NCBI GenBank assembly: GCA_029964075.1
Contig: CM057135.1
Coordinates: 11,124,863-11,188,862 of the forward strand
Reading direction: 5' to 3'
Length of the DNA: 64,000 nucleotides
Origin: Patiria pectinifera
Taxonomy: Eukaryota; Echinodermata; Asteroidea; Valvatida; Asterinidae
The notes beneath the pieces were generated by a model. It did not search any database. It worked only from the letters and a program-made list of their open reading frames with translations, and had not been told where the DNA came from. Position numbers and translations under genes: made by a program. Positions 34,012 through 46,609 of the stretch are shown here, piece after piece (within the stretch, counting starts at the first letter, position 1; each line of letters begins with the position of its first letter).

Positions 34012-35060
34012 CTAGTCACTGTCAAGCACCGCTTTGGCAAAAACTGCCTGTGGATCACTATCCTTGCTGACTCTGTTATAGAATCGGGCAAACGTTATGG
34101 CCGAAGACCAACCCGCTGTCTGTAAGATAACATCTGTTGGGACACCTTTCGTTGAGGCTGCCGACGTGGAAGCCGATCGAAAGCTATGAGCTTTAAAAAC
34201 AGAGGTGTCAATGCCTGCTCCCGTTAGGCATAATTTTAACCACCGTGCAATGGTTGAAGAACACAACTTCCTATGAGGGGTACAAAACTTATGAAAAGTT
34301 TATCACTCGTACGAATGGGATTTGTACGTTTTAAGTATTCCAGAAGTGTTCCGACTACACACAATGTAAGGTTCTCCAGATAAGCCGAAAGAACCAAAAA
34401 TGGTTTGTGGCTTGCCTAGTTTTGAAGTCTTAATTAACTCAGTGATCTTAATTTTAACCTGCTTATTTGTAAGCACCATGTTTGAAACATAACAAAAGGA
34501 TAGGTTTGTGTCCTTAGACCTGTAGTTAATGCAAATAAACAAATTAATTTAAAGGTCAAATGTTTTAGGCTTATTGACTGTACACGTTCTAAGCTACTGA
34601 TGTAATTAAGTAGCTGACTTACATACCAAGTGTGGGAATATCTAGGTAATTGAGGTCTGATATTAATGACCCCACGCATGAAGCGTAGGACAAGTGGATG
34701 AGTCCCAAATTTAGTGCAAGAGTCAGTTGTTAACCACAACAAGGACGACAGGCCACTCCTTGCTGGGTTTACCCTTATTGACCATTGAGGCTAAAAAGTC
34801 CAGTGCAGAACTCAAAGAGGCATGAACTGGATGGAGCGCCCGTTGAGGACAGCAGTGTAGCCATTTGGATATGGCCGAATTGTACTGTTTTTGCGTGCTT
34901 GGTTTCCAGGCTTGCATGATGACACAGATAGTTGTTTCTGAAAGGCCTCTTGATTTAAGCGATTTCCTGATAAAACCGCCGCTGTCATAACTAGCTGGTG
35001 TTCCAGAGGATGTTGCCGCTCTGGGGCATGTGGTAGGTGGAACAGACCTGGCTCTCTTGG
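34012..35060 (-). pseudogene. DIRS tyrosine recombinase
   Basis: The N-terminal helical part (GLSETTICVIMQAWKPSTQ, YNSAISKWL) is followed by HPLVLRFMRGV, PRYSHTW and the block with the first catalytic Arg (ALTTGLRTQT). The C-terminal part has AHSFRSASTSAA (His-x-x-Arg), a GW turn and FARFYNRV with the nucleophilic Tyr. The catalytic residues remain visible, but at least two frameshifts and stops near 34300 and 34735 divide the frame. In DIRS this enzyme replaces the integrase and joins circular DNA to the genome. Confidence 0.9.
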
Positions 35061-35099
35061 AATGATAATCGGGTGTTCTACTAGTAGTCGCAGTAGCCT

Positions 35100-36402
35100 C
35101 GGGAACCAGTGTTGCGTGTGCCAAAGTGGGAATACAAAGGCTCCAGTTGTGTTGTCCCTTTCTATTTTCTGGATTACTCTGTCAATGAGTGAAAATGGAT
35201 GAAAGGCATAAATTACATAGCCTGACCACGAAAATGAAAATGCATCACAAGTAACTGCCTCGGGGTCAGGATACCACGACACATATGGTTTGAACTGGTA
35301 ATTAGTTCTAGATGCAATTAAATCAATCGTCGGAAAAACATTCAATCTTGATAAAACATCATGAAAAACCTGACTGTTCAACTTCCATTCCAAGTGATCG
35401 TCCGTGTATCTAGATAAAGCTTCGGCAACTCGAGGCATTATTGGGCGATGTGCACCCGTTAGATTTTGTATCCACGATTGTAATTCAAGTATGGCTTGTT
35501 GTGGCAAGGACATTTTAGAACGAAAATTTTCATCATTTTCCTTTAGGGCTTTGTCTTTGGCCATTTCTAAGTTTCTGTAAAACAAAGTGCATAATGGCAC
35601 AGCCGGAAAACTTGAAACTTATTACCTGTGCTACCAATAAAATGGTTGGGTTTGACTGATTAACCAGATTAAGGCATGCGTCAATAACAGTAGAATTTTT
35701 TTTGGTCGGCAAGCGCACGGTCATTTCTACAGTATTTATCACGAACCCCAAAAACTCCAAAGTTTGAGATGGGGTAGGATGTGATTTAGCTTGATTCATC
35801 ACAAAACCGAGTTCATTCATAAGAGCACATCTGGATTAAAAAATATCCGTGCATTCTTTCACTGTGCCCCCAATAAGAAGGGAGTCATCTATATAATTAA
35901 TAGCCATGTGACCGCAATTGCGTAGAGTGGCAATTGCTGGCTTCATGACTTTCGTAAAAATGCGTGGTGCGCTTGTCAGACCAAATCATAAGCAGGTAAA
36001 CTGCCACAATTTATCTCGCCATAGAAACCTGAGAAATTGTTGATGTTCTTTGGCCATTGAAATTGTGAAATATGCATCTTTGAGGTCTATTGATGCACGA
36101 TAACAGTTTGGTCGAATAAGCATTAGTGCACATTCTAGAGTTTCTATTTTGAAATGGTGATACTTGACAAATTTGTTCAATTGCTTCAAATTGATTATAT
36201 GCCGAAAATAACTGCCCATGACAGGGTTGTACAGACTGGAATAATGGCGCCCTTTCTTACACAAAGAAAGAATTTCTTTGTTAATCATGACTGCTTCGGA
36301 CTCTAAAAACCGAATCTGGTTTGGAGCAGCATGTTGGAAGGTTTGTTCTCGAATTCAATATGGCAATGTGCCACTGTGTCCAAAACCCACTTATCAGAAG
36401 TA
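35100..36402 (-). pseudogene. DIRS reverse transcriptase and RNase H, main part
   Basis: Continues from the insertion site with KWVLDTVAHCHIEF, then SIDLKDAYFTISMA, FGLTSAPRIFTKVM and NYIDDSLLIGG (catalytic YIDD), TLEFLGFVIN, and the downstream DIRS segment DLIASRTNYQF / YVSWYPDPEA. Between LTGAHRPI and VAEALSRYTDDHLEWKLN the RNase H core is missing, showing a deletion. Stops lie near 35985 and 35830 and a frameshift near 36302. It copies element RNA into DNA in active relatives. Confidence 0.9.
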
Positions 36403-36518
36403 ATATTGTAACGGCGACCCAAAGAGGCCAACTGTCAGTTGGGGGGGGGGGGATTAACTAATTAATCAAAAATACATGGATGTTTATCACAAAATAACCG
36501 ACAAAGGGACAAGTATAT

Positions 36519-39500
36519 GGGTCATTCCATGTCAGTCCAACGCACTTTTTTTACCTCATGTCTTCCGATTTTGATAAAAATTGCTGTGCTTGTAGGTCCT
36601 GATGAGCAATGAATGCACACCAATTTTTAGCCCGATCTGACCTACCATGTGGTCAGGGCAGAAACAAACAAAACCGGACATGTTTAGGGTAAAATACCAC
36701 CCTTTTGGTAGAAATATGTCAAAACCAGTCCTTCATTTAAAGAAAATCCAGGAGAGCTATAAATCGCTCTCCTCAAATATTTGAGGAGAGCAAATCGCTC
36801 TCCTTAAAATCTACGGATAAACAGTGGTAAAACGACGGTTACCATTGTTCTTGTTTTATTTTGACATAAGGATTTATTCAAGGGGCTGCGTTATTATTAG
36901 TTTTTGCATAATAACATATGCTCAAGTTGCATTACTTTTTTGTTTTTGTAACTGTAAGACAAGGTAATATTTATTGTAAAAAACTAACTAAATGGAGATT
37001 AATAAAAGGTTTGACTACTGCTTAGGCTTTCATTTTTTAATACAGTTGTCAGTTGGTTCATAAGAGAGTTAATAAACGGCAAATAAAGCAACTGAATATT
37101 TGCTTTCAGATTTGTTAAAAATGTATGAAAGTTTCAGCCTGAACTATTTCAATTGCTCTACGAAATCTATACAAAAATGGCCTCAAAATGACACAAACTT
37201 GCCTTAAGTTTTATCGAAAATATCTGCCGTCGATAATCTTAAAAATAATGGAAAATGCAGGTCAAGTATGCCATATACACAATGCTAGTCACGACGAGAA
37301 ACTGGCTAACAACGTCTGAACTTCGCACTAGTACGAGCGTTTGTGATGAACTGTGTGTGGTGGGCCGGCAATGAGACACGTTCTACGGTATAGGATTTCC
37401 GTGAAACACGCTGCATCGTTTCACTTCACATACCAGTAAAACTTCCTCAAAATAAATTTATGAACACGGGAAATACATACACAGACAAGAGAGATCAAGC
37501 TCTGTGAATACGCTTGCAAAGATCGTCCTTCTCAATCGTTGTTTTCTTGGCATTTTTACGATGTCTATTCCGTCCGAGCCTGCACGCAAAACACTGTACG
37601 GCAGTGCATTGCACCGCGCGCGACTATTACATTGACTGGTTACCGCATTTTCATCATGCCTTCATTGGGACTTAGTACGCGGCGCAGCGGGAACCATTGC
37701 TGCACTCGCACGTACGGGCCCACGTGTTTTCATGCAGCTCTATGCGATATGCAGATTGTGCACGCACAGTATACAACCGATGTACGTACACACACGATCT
37801 TTACAGTACGTACGAGCTCGATGTTTGTTCATTGTTTAGCGATGTCCAGCGGCATATTAACGTGAGTTTGGGCATTATACCAACGAAAAATACGTGTAGC
37901 TTCAGACTTGAAATCCTTTGCGTTTTATCACTTCTTATTTTTAAACTTCCCGTGTTTGACGAGCCCTCTTTTGGATTTCTGAGGAGCGCTATTTTTGGCG
38001 CTCCTTCGAGACGTCGATTGGTATCAAAATAATGAGAAGTGCATGCTCAAATCAACTCTTTTGTCAAAATTAAATTTTCTGAAAAGTAGGTCACGTTACT
38101 TTTAATATGTTATTGTGACCTTTGACCCAATTTATGTAATAATGTATCATTCCGAAAATCAACGAAATGAAAATGACTTGAAAGAGCATGTCTTTCTCTA
38201 TCAGAATCTACTAAAAATCAATTGGGGTCTTCAAAATTTACAACTTTATGACTATTTTTGTACAGTTGGTGGGTTACAAATGAGTCAATTTATAGACTTA
38301 ACATTAGAAATCCACCCACACAACTTACTGTTCTGTTTCTAAAGCTACTTAAAATAATCTTGGTTTGGGAATTTCTCATGTTTAGGGCTGATGAGGTATA
38401 ACCAGACTCATAATATAAATTATCAGCAGTGGCGCACCCAGGATTTGGTTTTTTTTTTGGGGGGGGGACTCATAGCTTTTTGTTGTCAAATTTCTGTGTA
38501 GGAGATTGAAAAAAAAATCAAACAAACAAATTGACAACCTTGGAGGGGGTGGGTTCAAGCCCCTCAAGCCCCGGTGCCACTGAAAATTAGTTATCCCACG
38601 AGCGCGCTTGGAATATTGGAATATGAAACAATGCAATGCTGCTGTGACCCATATGCCACCCGACGCACTACATTATTTCCGTGTTCCACGAGCCATAACG
38701 CATTTATCTTCAAGCAAACTTGACGTCGAATGCGTACATTGCACGTGGTGACTGTGAGAGATGTAGGTGCGGACCGTTCAGCAGCAAATAAAAAAAGAAC
38801 AATACATATATGTGCATTCGATCTCTGGGGTGCAATATAGCTGTGCAATATTATATCAAATCACACTGTTGCAATAGATGGACTAATCAGGGTCTAGGAT
38901 TCAAGGTTGCTTGAAGATATTACTCAATATCGCAATCAAAGTTACCTTACTCATTCATCACTGCGTTTCATGAAATTTAATGAGTCTCACAGACTTGGCA
39001 ATTTTTCCTTCAAGATAAATTTCACCTGGATGTGTGTCCGCTGTACTGGGTCCGGGTAGTAAGCATAGAGCTGTTGCGTACCCTAAACAGTGACTGCTGA
39101 TGACAATCGACTCTCAAGCATTCGACGTCAAGGTTGCTAGAAGATAAATTCGTTAGCCCACTTGCGTTCGTGGAACACGGAATAATGTAGTGCGTCGTGT
39201 GGAATATGGGTCACAGCAGCATTGCATTGTTTCATATTCCAAGCACGCTCGTGGGATAACTAATTATCAGTGGCACCCCGGGTGGGTAATTTTTTTTTTC
39301 AATCTTCTACGGAAATTTGAATACAACAAATTATGAGGCCCCCCCCCCCTCCCACACACACACAAAAAGCAAAATCGTGGGTGCGCCACTGCTGATAATT
39401 TATATTATGAGTCTGGTTAGACCTCATCAGCCCTAAACATGAGAAATTCCCCAACCCAGAATAATTTAAGTAGCTTTAGAAACATAATAGTAAGTTGTGT

Positions 39501-40039
39501 TGGTGGACTTCTAATGTAAAGTCCATAAATTGACTAATTTGTAACACACCAACTGTACAAAAATAGTCATAAAGTTGAAAATTTTGAAGACCCCAATTGA
39601 TTTTTAGTGGATTCTAATAAAGGAAGACATGCTCTATCAAGTCATTTTATTTTCGTTGATTTTCAGAATGATACATTAGTACATAAATTGGGTAAAGGGT
39701 CACGATAAAATATTAAAGGCCACGTGACCTACTTTTCAGAAAAATTTAATTTTGACAAAAGAGTTGATTTGAGCATGCAATTCTTATTATTTTGATACCA
39801 AATTCGCATATATTTGCCAATGAAAATTGGCATGGTTTTGACATATTTCTACCAAAAGGGTGGTATTTTACTCTAAAAATGTCAGTTTTTTTTGTTTCTG
39901 CCCTGACCACATGGTAAGTCGGATCGGGCTAAAAATTGGTGTGCATTCATTGCTCATCAGGACCTACAAGCACAGCAATTTTTATCAAAATCGGAAGACA
40001 TGAGGTAAAAAAGTGCGTTGGTCTGACATGGAATGACCC
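36519..40039. mobile_element. Foldback transposon in the Gypsy B 3' LTR
   Basis: Ends are GGGTCATTCCATGTCAG.CC and its inverse, flanked by ATAT on both sides; the other LTR shows the empty site with one ATAT. Arms are inverted over most of the length: 36519-36740 pairs with 39830-40039, and 38025-38760 pairs with about 39130-39800. A 1.26-kb element at 36750-38005 sits in the left arm only. No transposase was recognised. A (CA)n run lies at about 39350-39365 and a G-rich run near 38459. Confidence 0.9.
36750..38005. mobile_element. Nested element with hairpin-forming terminal repeats
   Basis: Ends are AGGAGAGCTATAAATCGCTC and, inverted, AGGAGCGCCAAAAATAGCGC. Each end is itself a hairpin (AGGAGCGC...GCGCTCCT). 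A perfect 24-bp palindrome around CAAATATTTG lies at about 36771-36794. The sequence is absent from the partner arm, where a ~33-bp spacer stands instead, so it is a separate insertion. A CpG-rich patch spans about 37540-37860. No frame was recognised and no target duplication found. Confidence 0.65.
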
Positions 40040-40869
40040 ATATGCAATATCAGAAAATAGAAATAATGAAAGTTAAATTAACGCTTCTTCGCTTACAAAG
40101 TAAATAACCAGGGGAGAGCATGAAAATATGAATGATAGAATTTAAATGACCAGTTACTGCCAGAGCAGAGTTCAGATTGGCACCGCTACGATGCAACACC
40201 GTAGTCTACAACTAGGCCATGGGTGTAAGGGGTGGGGGTAATATTGGAACATACTCACAAGACTATGCAGACCACTAAACCCTTTGGTGTAATGGTGGTG
40301 GTGGTGATGCAAATTAAAGAATACAGCGTCTTGCACAAAAACGAAGGCCAAATTAAACTAGGCTTCCACCTTCAGCCATACATGTACAGGAACTTAGAAA
40401 ATAAGGAACTAAAATGCACACCACCATCCACCACCATGCCCCAGTCGCAAGTCCACGCCCTATTGGGCTTTCAATGGGGTTGTATAGTGCTGGGTAAAAA
40501 TATGCATAAGATTTTCAAGGTTAGGCATACTAATGCAGTGTGTCTTTCGTACTGGGAGATATTTGCATAAACACTAAGAACATAGGTATGGGGGCAAGGA
40601 ACTTATATCCCAGTATTGTGAGAGTAAACAATAAAGACTACCACGAGAGCTCCATCTGTGGTTTGACTGCAACCCAAATACTATTCTATTGTGGTGTAAA
40701 GTAGGTTAAGACTTAAGTTGAACAAAGTAAGCTCTGAAATAGTTTTGTGGCATTAATCTGACTTGAGAACAGATGTAATACATGACTGCTATGGATTACT
40801 GTGGCCAAAGCGCTCTCTATATAGTTTAAAGGTGCAATTGGGACCATTATAAAATCAAATTTTGTTACA

Positions 40870-40882
40870 ATGCCCTCCCCTG
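40870..40882 (-). other. Polypurine tract of Gypsy B
   Basis: CAGGGGAGGGCAT on the minus strand directly precedes the LTR start TGTAAC, the site of plus-strand DNA priming. Confidence 0.75.
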
Positions 40883-41290
40883 TGAAAAAGGCGCGTCTCT
40901 GCGCCTATATAAAAAAAATACAAATTTCATATTTGAAGTTATTAATCAAAATTTGAATTAATAAAAATAATTATTTACAACATTCTGGTATTGATATGGC
41001 ATCTCAGGTTTCTCAAAAATCGGAGTTTGAAAAGATGGTAATTTAACATGTTTTAGCACATGGTATAGGCAAGTTTGTGACCAGTCTCATAAAATACAGG
41101 ATTTATTTGTCAATTTTAAACAATTTCCTTTATTATTAGAATAATGAGCCTGCTTTCCTCTGAGATTTAAAAGCATGTGAATTTATATAATTTGATATTT
41201 GCACTTTTTAGTGTCCAAATTATTTGGTCTGCAGCCCAAACAAGGCACAAGTGTTCTGGTGCAATCACACGCAGGCTTAAATCTTATTTG
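40883..41290. other. Gypsy B 3' untranslated region
   Basis: AT-rich, with no gene, between the pol stop and the polypurine tract. Confidence 0.6.
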
Positions 41291-41293
41291 AGT

Positions 41294-44200
41294 TCATGTC
41301 ACAAAATCTCCTGTGCGAAGCCACATCGGCAGCTGTCGATGTCGTCGTTGGGGACGTGTCCGGCCGAATTCCACGTCTCCATGACTTGACGATGCCTCAT
41401 GTTGTTCCTCCTCATCCGACTTTGATTCTGGGTAGTCCCTGTTGGATGCGGCAATGACGTCCTCCATCTCCCTGATGTCTCCATTTTGTCCGAAGCCTCT
41501 TTGGTCATCTATCTCTCCATCACCAGCCGCTATGATTGCTTCCCTGGTATGGAGGTCCGAATCGCTGGTCCAAGGCGTTCCTGATTGTCCCAGTTCCCCG
41601 TCACTCCCACTGCCATGCTCATCACTAGTAGACTTGTCCATGGTGCTCAGTCCCTCCAGTTGTCCAGTAACATCTCCGGTAGTCTCCTCAGGCTGTTCAC
41701 CAATGAAATCTTCAGAAACTCTCTGTGTAACAGAACTTGAAACGCATGGTTTTAATCTGTCAAAATGGACAACTTTTCTTTGTCCTGTCTGCTCGTGTTG
41801 TATACGATAAACTGCATCTGATATGCGTTTAACAACACGGTATGGACCTTTCCAATGAGATTGGAGCTTAGGACTTAGACCAATCTTTCGGACATAGCTA
41901 TACAACCATACCTTGTCACCTGGAGAGTATGGTTTGCCTTTTAACTTGGCATCGTACAACCGTTTTTGTCTTTTCTGCTCTCCTTGAATCTTTTCTCTAG
42001 CTACTTCGAAAGATTTCTGCATTCTATGGTAAAGTTCAGATGCATATTCATCAGAACTTTTGTTCCCTTGACTTTGGGGATGACTAACAAGCAAGTCTAA
42101 TGGCAATGACACTTCTCTTCCAAACATCATTCTGTTTGGACTTACTCCTGTAGTTTCTTGCTCACTCGCTCTATTCGCCATCATGGCGTATGGTAAATGT
42201 ACATCCCAGTCCGACTGGTCTTCTCTGATGTACATACTGAGAATAGTCTGTATCGTACGATTAAATCGTTCGACAAGACCGTCTGATTGAGGATGATATG
42301 GGGTCGTGCGCGTTTTATTTATCCCTAACAACTGACAGATGGATTGAAATAGTTGACTCTCAAAATTGGAACCTTGGTCAGAATGTATGCTTAAAGGCAC
42401 CCCAAAACGACAAATAAATTGTTCGACCAACACTGTAGCAACTGTTCGTGCTTCTTGGTTACGTAATGGGTATGCTTCCGCCCATTTCGTAAAATAATCC
42501 ATGACTACCAAAATGTATCTGTTGCCACGTTTTGAATGTGGCAACGGACCAAAAATGTCTATGCCTAGTCTCTCTAGTGGGGCACCAACTGACGAAGGTT
42601 GAAGAGGGGCTCGTGGTTTTGGAGCCGGTGACTTTCTTCTTGCACAAGCATCGCACTGTTTAACCAACTGCTCTATCTCACTACGATACCCAATCCGGTA
42701 GAACAATCGTTGAATCTTTTTAAATGTTCTCAACCGACCTAGATGACCACCAGTTTTCGAACTATGAGCTTGTGCAAAAACTGTTCTGACCTTGACAGCA
42801 GGAACCACAAGTTGTAAAAGAGAGGGATTCCCCTCAAATCTTCTGTACAACATACCGTTGCTAAGTTCCAGCTGGTCCCATTGATACCAATATCCTTTTG
42901 TCTTCCTACCAAAACTAGACACTTCTCTGCCTGCTGGTCTAACTTGACTTTTCTCCTTCCACTTGATGATGGGGGCCAGACATGGGTCACAGCGTTGAGC
43001 CTTCCGAAAATCATCCTCATCCCAACCTGCAAAAGTCTGACTCAGAGATCCACATATCACTTGAAATTCACTGTCATCTTCTTTTTGATCGATTTGTGGC
43101 TGTTCATCTAACCTTGATAATGCATCTGCATTTCTATGTTGAGTACCAGGTCTGTGACATATATCAAAATCAAATGAGCTCAATGTCTCTAACCATCGTG
43201 CAAGCTGGCCCTGAATGTTCTTGAAATTAAACAGCCATCGCAAAGACCCATGATCGGTTCTCAGAGTGAACCTCCTGCCATACAAATAATGCCTGAAATA
43301 CTTGACAAAATGAACAGCGGCCAAAAGTTCTCGTCTGGTGACACTATAGTTGATCTCTGTTTTACTGAGCTTGCGACTCGCATATGCTATTACCTTTTCC
43401 TGACCATTTTGATGTTGTGAAAGAACTGCACCAATACTAGCTCCACTGGCGTCTGTATCAAGAATGAATGGCAATGAAAAATCTGGAAAAGTCAAGATGG
43501 GAGCAGAGGTTAATTTCTCCTTCAGCAACTTAAAAGCTACATCACACTCTTGTGTCCATTTAAATTTAACCTCTTTCTGGGTAAGTCTGTGTAACGGAGC
43601 AGCAATCAACGCAAAATTTCTCACAAAACGCCTATAATATGAACATAATCCAAGAAAACTCCGAACATCTTTAAGATGTCGGGGAGTTGGCCAATCACGA
43701 ACCTTGACTGTCTTCTCCGGATCAGTCGATACTCCTGTACTCGAAACAATGTGACCCAGATAACAAACTTCTGTTTGAAACAAAGAACACTTTTTGGGTT
43801 TTAGTTTCAGACCTGCCTGGGATAATCGAGTGAGAACTTCACCCAAACGGGCTGTGTGCTCTTCGAAAGTTGATGCAAAAATGAGAATATCATCTAAATA
43901 CACAAGACAAGTTTTCCAATGGAGGCCACTCAGAACTAACTCCATCAGCCTTTCAAAAGTACTGGGGGCGTTGCACAGGCCGAAAGGCATGACGTTAAAT
44001 TCGTAAAGGCCGCTACCTGTGGTAAAAGCTGTTTTTGATTTGTCTTTGGGGTTGACCGTGACCTGCCAATAACCACTAGCGAGATCTAACGATGAAAACC
44101 ATCGAGAACCAGAGAGAGCATCAAGACTGTCATCTATACGTGGCAATGGATAGGCATCTTTAAGTGTCACTTCGTTAAGTTTCCTATAATCTACGCAAAA

Positions 44201-44515
44201 TCGCGTAGATCCATCTTTCTTTTTGACCAATACTTCTGGGCTTGCCCAGGGACTGGAAGATGAAGTTATTACACCTGACTCGAGCATGTCATCTACTTGT
44301 TTCTGTGCCTCCTGCCTTTGATGATAAGGTAATCGCCGAGCCGGAAGACGGCGAGGTTTAGCATTACCTGTATCAATATCATGATATGTGACTTTGGTCT
44401 GACCAAGTTCACCAGTCTGAGAAAAACAAGTGGTGTGTTCAAGTAACAAATCAGTCAACTTATGCTTCTGCTCTTCATTTAAATTAACAGAACTGCGATC
44501 TAGAAGGTCTCTCAT
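41294..44515 (-). CDS. pol: Gypsy B pol: RT, RNase H, integrase
   Basis: An uninterrupted 1073-residue frame. RT: VDYRKLN near residue 108, FGLCNAPSTFERLM near 180, YLDD at 206-209. RNase H: FILDTDASGASIGAVLS near 350 and a connection ending in ADALSRL. Integrase: zinc finger with His near 584 and 591 and CDAC at 621-624; catalytic Asp653, Asp713 and Glu749 with the expected 35-residue gap; and a GPY motif (HWKGPYRVV) near 905 in the C-terminal domain. It ends in an acidic tail. A TAG sits in frame 11 codons upstream of the ATG at 44515, so this may be the 3' part of a longer polyprotein. Domains look intact, but protease is now 4.5 kb away. Confidence 0.95.
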   Translation of the reverse strand: MRDLLDRSSVNLNEEQKHKLTDLLLEHTTCFSQTGELGQTKVTYHDIDTGNAKPRRLPARRLPYHQRQEAQKQVDDMLESGVITSSSSPWASPEVLVKKKDGSTRFCVDYRKLNEVTLKDAYPLPRIDDSLDALSGSRWFSSLDLASGYWQVTVNPKDKSKTAFTTGSGLYEFNVMPFGLCNAPSTFERLMELVLSGLHWKTCLVYLDDILIFASTFEEHTARLGEVLTRLSQAGLKLKPKKCSLFQTEVCYLGHIVSSTGVSTDPEKTVKVRDWPTPRHLKDVRSFLGLCSYYRRFVRNFALIAAPLHRLTQKEVKFKWTQECDVAFKLLKEKLTSAPILTFPDFSLPFILDTDASGASIGAVLSQHQNGQEKVIAYASRKLSKTEINYSVTRRELLAAVHFVKYFRHYLYGRRFTLRTDHGSLRWLFNFKNIQGQLARWLETLSSFDFDICHRPGTQHRNADALSRLDEQPQIDQKEDDSEFQVICGSLSQTFAGWDEDDFRKAQRCDPCLAPIIKWKEKSQVRPAGREVSSFGRKTKGYWYQWDQLELSNGMLYRRFEGNPSLLQLVVPAVKVRTVFAQAHSSKTGGHLGRLRTFKKIQRLFYRIGYRSEIEQLVKQCDACARRKSPAPKPRAPLQPSSVGAPLERLGIDIFGPLPHSKRGNRYILVVMDYFTKWAEAYPLRNQEARTVATVLVEQFICRFGVPLSIHSDQGSNFESQLFQSICQLLGINKTRTTPYHPQSDGLVERFNRTIQTILSMYIREDQSDWDVHLPYAMMANRASEQETTGVSPNRMMFGREVSLPLDLLVSHPQSQGNKSSDEYASELYHRMQKSFEVAREKIQGEQKRQKRLYDAKLKGKPYSPGDKVWLYSYVRKIGLSPKLQSHWKGPYRVVKRISDAVYRIQHEQTGQRKVVHFDRLKPCVSSSVTQRVSEDFIGEQPEETTGDVTGQLEGLSTMDKSTSDEHGSGSDGELGQSGTPWTSDSDLHTREAIIAAGDGEIDDQRGFGQNGDIREMEDVIAASNRDYPESKSDEEEQHEASSSHGDVEFGRTRPQRRHRQLPMWLRTGDFVT

Positions 44516-46609
44516 AGCTGGGCTAAGTGTGTTTTCTGTTTTACCCTATTGTTCATTATCCACTACTTCACCTGAATGAAACATTCATATATTAGTAGAG
44601 CTGCTTAGGTCCATTTTTTGGCCAAAATCGTGCACTTTGTGGTAAAAGTATGAAATTTGGCAAGTGGGGTCAAAATGGGCTAGAAATCATTTTAAGATCG
44701 GGACCCATCCTGGATTTTGCCTATTTTGGGGGCGGAGCTTGATTTTTTGAAAAAGGGGATGCAAACATAAAAACTGTATTTAACATCCATTTCCCTCGTT
44801 TTTTTCTATCCGTTGGAGGTAAGGTTAAACATAATATATGAAATTCTAGCTTGTTAACACCTGTAATTTTCCACCCATTTTGTGGGCGTGGCCTAAATGC
44901 CTAAAAGAGGCAGTATATACAACGTATATTTACAGTTTGTTTCAAATTTAAATGAAGAATATCGTTCAGTTTGGTGGTATAATCCTAAAAATTGGCATGT
45001 TTAGTTGCAATGGGCTGAAAATCATTTTAAGAGGTGGACCCATCTTGGATGTTGCCCATTTGGGGGCGGAGCTTGATCGGTTAAAAAGGGGAGTGTAAAC
45101 AATAAAAATTTAGAAAAACTGTATTTAACATCCATTTTCGTTTGTTCTTCATGCTTTTAAATAAACATAGACATGATAAAAAATTCAAACATTCTAACAC
45201 TTGTTTTTTTTACCCTTTTGTGGGCGTGGCCTAAATATGAAAAGGAGGCCGCACATTAAAGCAGCTTCATTTAAACGAGGGATAAGCAGCACTTTTGCTG
45301 GTAAAAAACAAATTCTGCATTGGTAAACTATGTTTGCCATACACTGTAAAGAAAAGTTTAAAAGGTTGCAAGGATAATACCCTTTTAGGGGTGGAGTAGA
45401 GGGCTAAATATTCGCATAGAAAGGTAAAAGTTGGTAATATTTCTATGGTCATATTCCTACTGGGTATACTTACTCAAAGTGGTTTCATGTCCTTAGATGT
45501 ACTGGTACATACAGCCTAGGCCAACAAATAGTTCTGCTTCCGATAACATGGCATTTGAAAATAGGGTAGGAAGGTAGGAAGTTCTTTTGGGGGGCATTCT
45601 TTTTGTGCTGATCATATGTAGGTGTCTGCGTGTAGTCCATGGTAAAAGGTGGTAATTGATGGTTTTTGTTTTATTTCTTCATCATTGTTCCCAAAACAAA
45701 ATTAGGGTAGGGGCTGTCAAAAAAGGGTAGGAGGGGTAACCGGAAGCAGAATTATTATTTTTGGGCCCTATGTGTAAATATTGAAGCAACAGTCAATGGC
45801 TGTGGATTCTCTCCTCATTGCTAGTACTACAGTCTATTGAAAGTTAACCCTATCAGTCACTATCAGGACTGGGGTGTTTTGGATCTGCTACAGACCAAAT
45901 TGCTGTTCCCTCCCCTCCCCCATTGTAATTCCTATATTTTTTGCGTGATTTTCCTAAAATTCGGTACGAATGTTGGTTGGCCAGTACTGTGCCCGGTATA
46001 TGATGTCATTTTGGTAGATACCACATTTAGAGTGCACTTTTGAAATTCACTCCATCTAATTCCATTTTGTTTTACAAACACGCACTTGAATTCAAAACGA
46101 CTGCGCCCAGAATGGTTTCAAGGCTCTTCCGTGCAAAAAAAATGAGGACTCTAGTGATTTAATATAGCTCTGTGGGTACAACCCGATCACAATTTTGAAA
46201 TAGTTACAATTTTACGTTTGCGCTTTGTTTCCTTTCGTTGTTTTAGATTATGCTCCGCCTCTTTTCTTCTAAACAGTACCATGTATAAACATGAAACTTT
46301 GAACAAAGAATAACCCTTATCCAACATCTTCAAAAGTGGCCATCGCTTGAACGAAGTCTTGAACAAAATGAAACTCATGTTGATATTTTGTAATCAGATA
46401 GACCACTAATTGACAAACAATATTATGTCAAGTACGTGAAGTCACTTGACCTTTACTTGAATGGTGTTGTCATCGCCTGAAAGAGCCCCCCCCCCCCCCA
46501 GCGGCACGTCCAAGAAAGTTGGACTATTTTAAAACCATTCAGCAAAATTTTACCAAACCTAGCTTGGGATATTTTACGGAAAAAAACGCAAAACTATGAC
46601 TTTGTGAGG

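Larger units (their letters stand above)
36407..40869 (-). repeat. Left (3') LTR of Gypsy B, interrupted
   Basis: LTR parts 36407-36518 and 40040-40869 align with 51048-51160 and the rest of the right LTR. It starts TGTAACGGCGACCC and ends TTTTGTTACA. Net length is 938 bp after removing the foldback and one ATAT. Confidence 0.93.
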
